Positions 63,205-64,000 of a stretch of 64,000 bases of DNA are shown here, in pieces. The position numbers and the translations under genes were made by a program. This stretch comes from Amycolatopsis anabasis (lineage in GTDB: Bacteria; Actinomycetota; Actinomycetes; Mycobacteriales; Pseudonocardiaceae), in contig NZ_VTHK01000004.1 in assembly GCF_009765355.1 (NCBI RefSeq), forward strand, positions 186,001 to 250,000. Direction: 5' to 3'. Below the pieces are notes generated by a model. That model worked only from the letters and a program-made list of their open reading frames with translations. It was not told where the DNA came from and searched no databases. Position 1 is the stretch's first letter, and the number at the start of each line of letters is the position of its first letter.

Positions 63205-64000
<796 letters not shown>

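Overview
The window is a GC-rich (about 70%) actinobacterial chromosome segment. Several traits point to the Pseudonocardiaceae, close to Amycolatopsis: GTG and TTG starts are common, many genes look leaderless with a TANNNT box about 5-8 nt before the start, there is a complete conservon-type signalling operon, the groEL promoter carries CIRCE sites, and gene order matches two Mycobacterium tuberculosis blocks. The genus is inferred from gene content, not from a search.

Layout. 1-5.5 kb (minus strand): a molybdate uptake operon (HTH-TOBE regulator, modA, modB, modC), then a HAD phosphatase and a metallophosphoesterase; a MarR regulator lies upstream. 5.6-14.8 kb: molybdenum cofactor and resuscitation block (moaA, moaD, a GDPD/PLC-like protein, rpf, fused moaB-moaE, moaC, malic enzyme, a small protein, helicase-C3 protein). 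Except for the GDPD-like and malic enzyme genes this follows the M. tuberculosis order Rv0869c-Rv0862c with the same relative strands. The next gene in that order, the XPB helicase (Rv0861c), lies 20 kb away at 35.4 kb.

15.0-35.4 kb is the accessory-looking block separating those two helicase genes. It holds a full conservon (NIT-domain sensor kinase, roadblock protein, DUF742 protein, small GTPase), an extra roadblock/DUF742 pair, an SsuA/SsuC/SsuB-type ABC importer, a second NIT-domain sensor kinase leading an operon with CutC-like, opine-dehydrogenase-like, LLM flavin and acyl-CoA-dehydrogenase-like enzymes, a second orphan SsuA-type lipoprotein, and a TetR/FAD-monooxygenase pair. Each NIT sensor is divergent from one SsuA-type binding protein, a two-fold repeated architecture that suggests the lipoproteins present ligand to the sensors.

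35.4-45.9 kb: XPB helicase, membrane and secreted proteins, DUF4253, DUF72, a nitroreductase, a PfpI protein, menC, a secreted cyclohexadienyl-dehydratase-like protein, an RlaP-type nucleotidyltransferase and PspC. 46-59 kb: groEL with two CIRCE sites, a Ser/Thr kinase, a cold-shock protein, two AIM24 proteins, moeA, psd, pssA, a Cdc48-like AAA ATPase, LytR_C, DUF3263 and def, in the inverted order of M. tuberculosis Rv0440-Rv0429c. 59-64 kb: a secreted GH15 glucoamylase, an HtrA-like protease, a LysE exporter and a TPP riboswitch followed by the start of thiC.

Intergenic DNA is unusually rich in small repeats: four copies of a 46-bp palindrome (one apparently inserted between the ribosome-binding site and start codon of modB), two related arrays of 30-bp mini-hairpins, a 5 x 21-bp array, and several perfect hairpins at gene ends.
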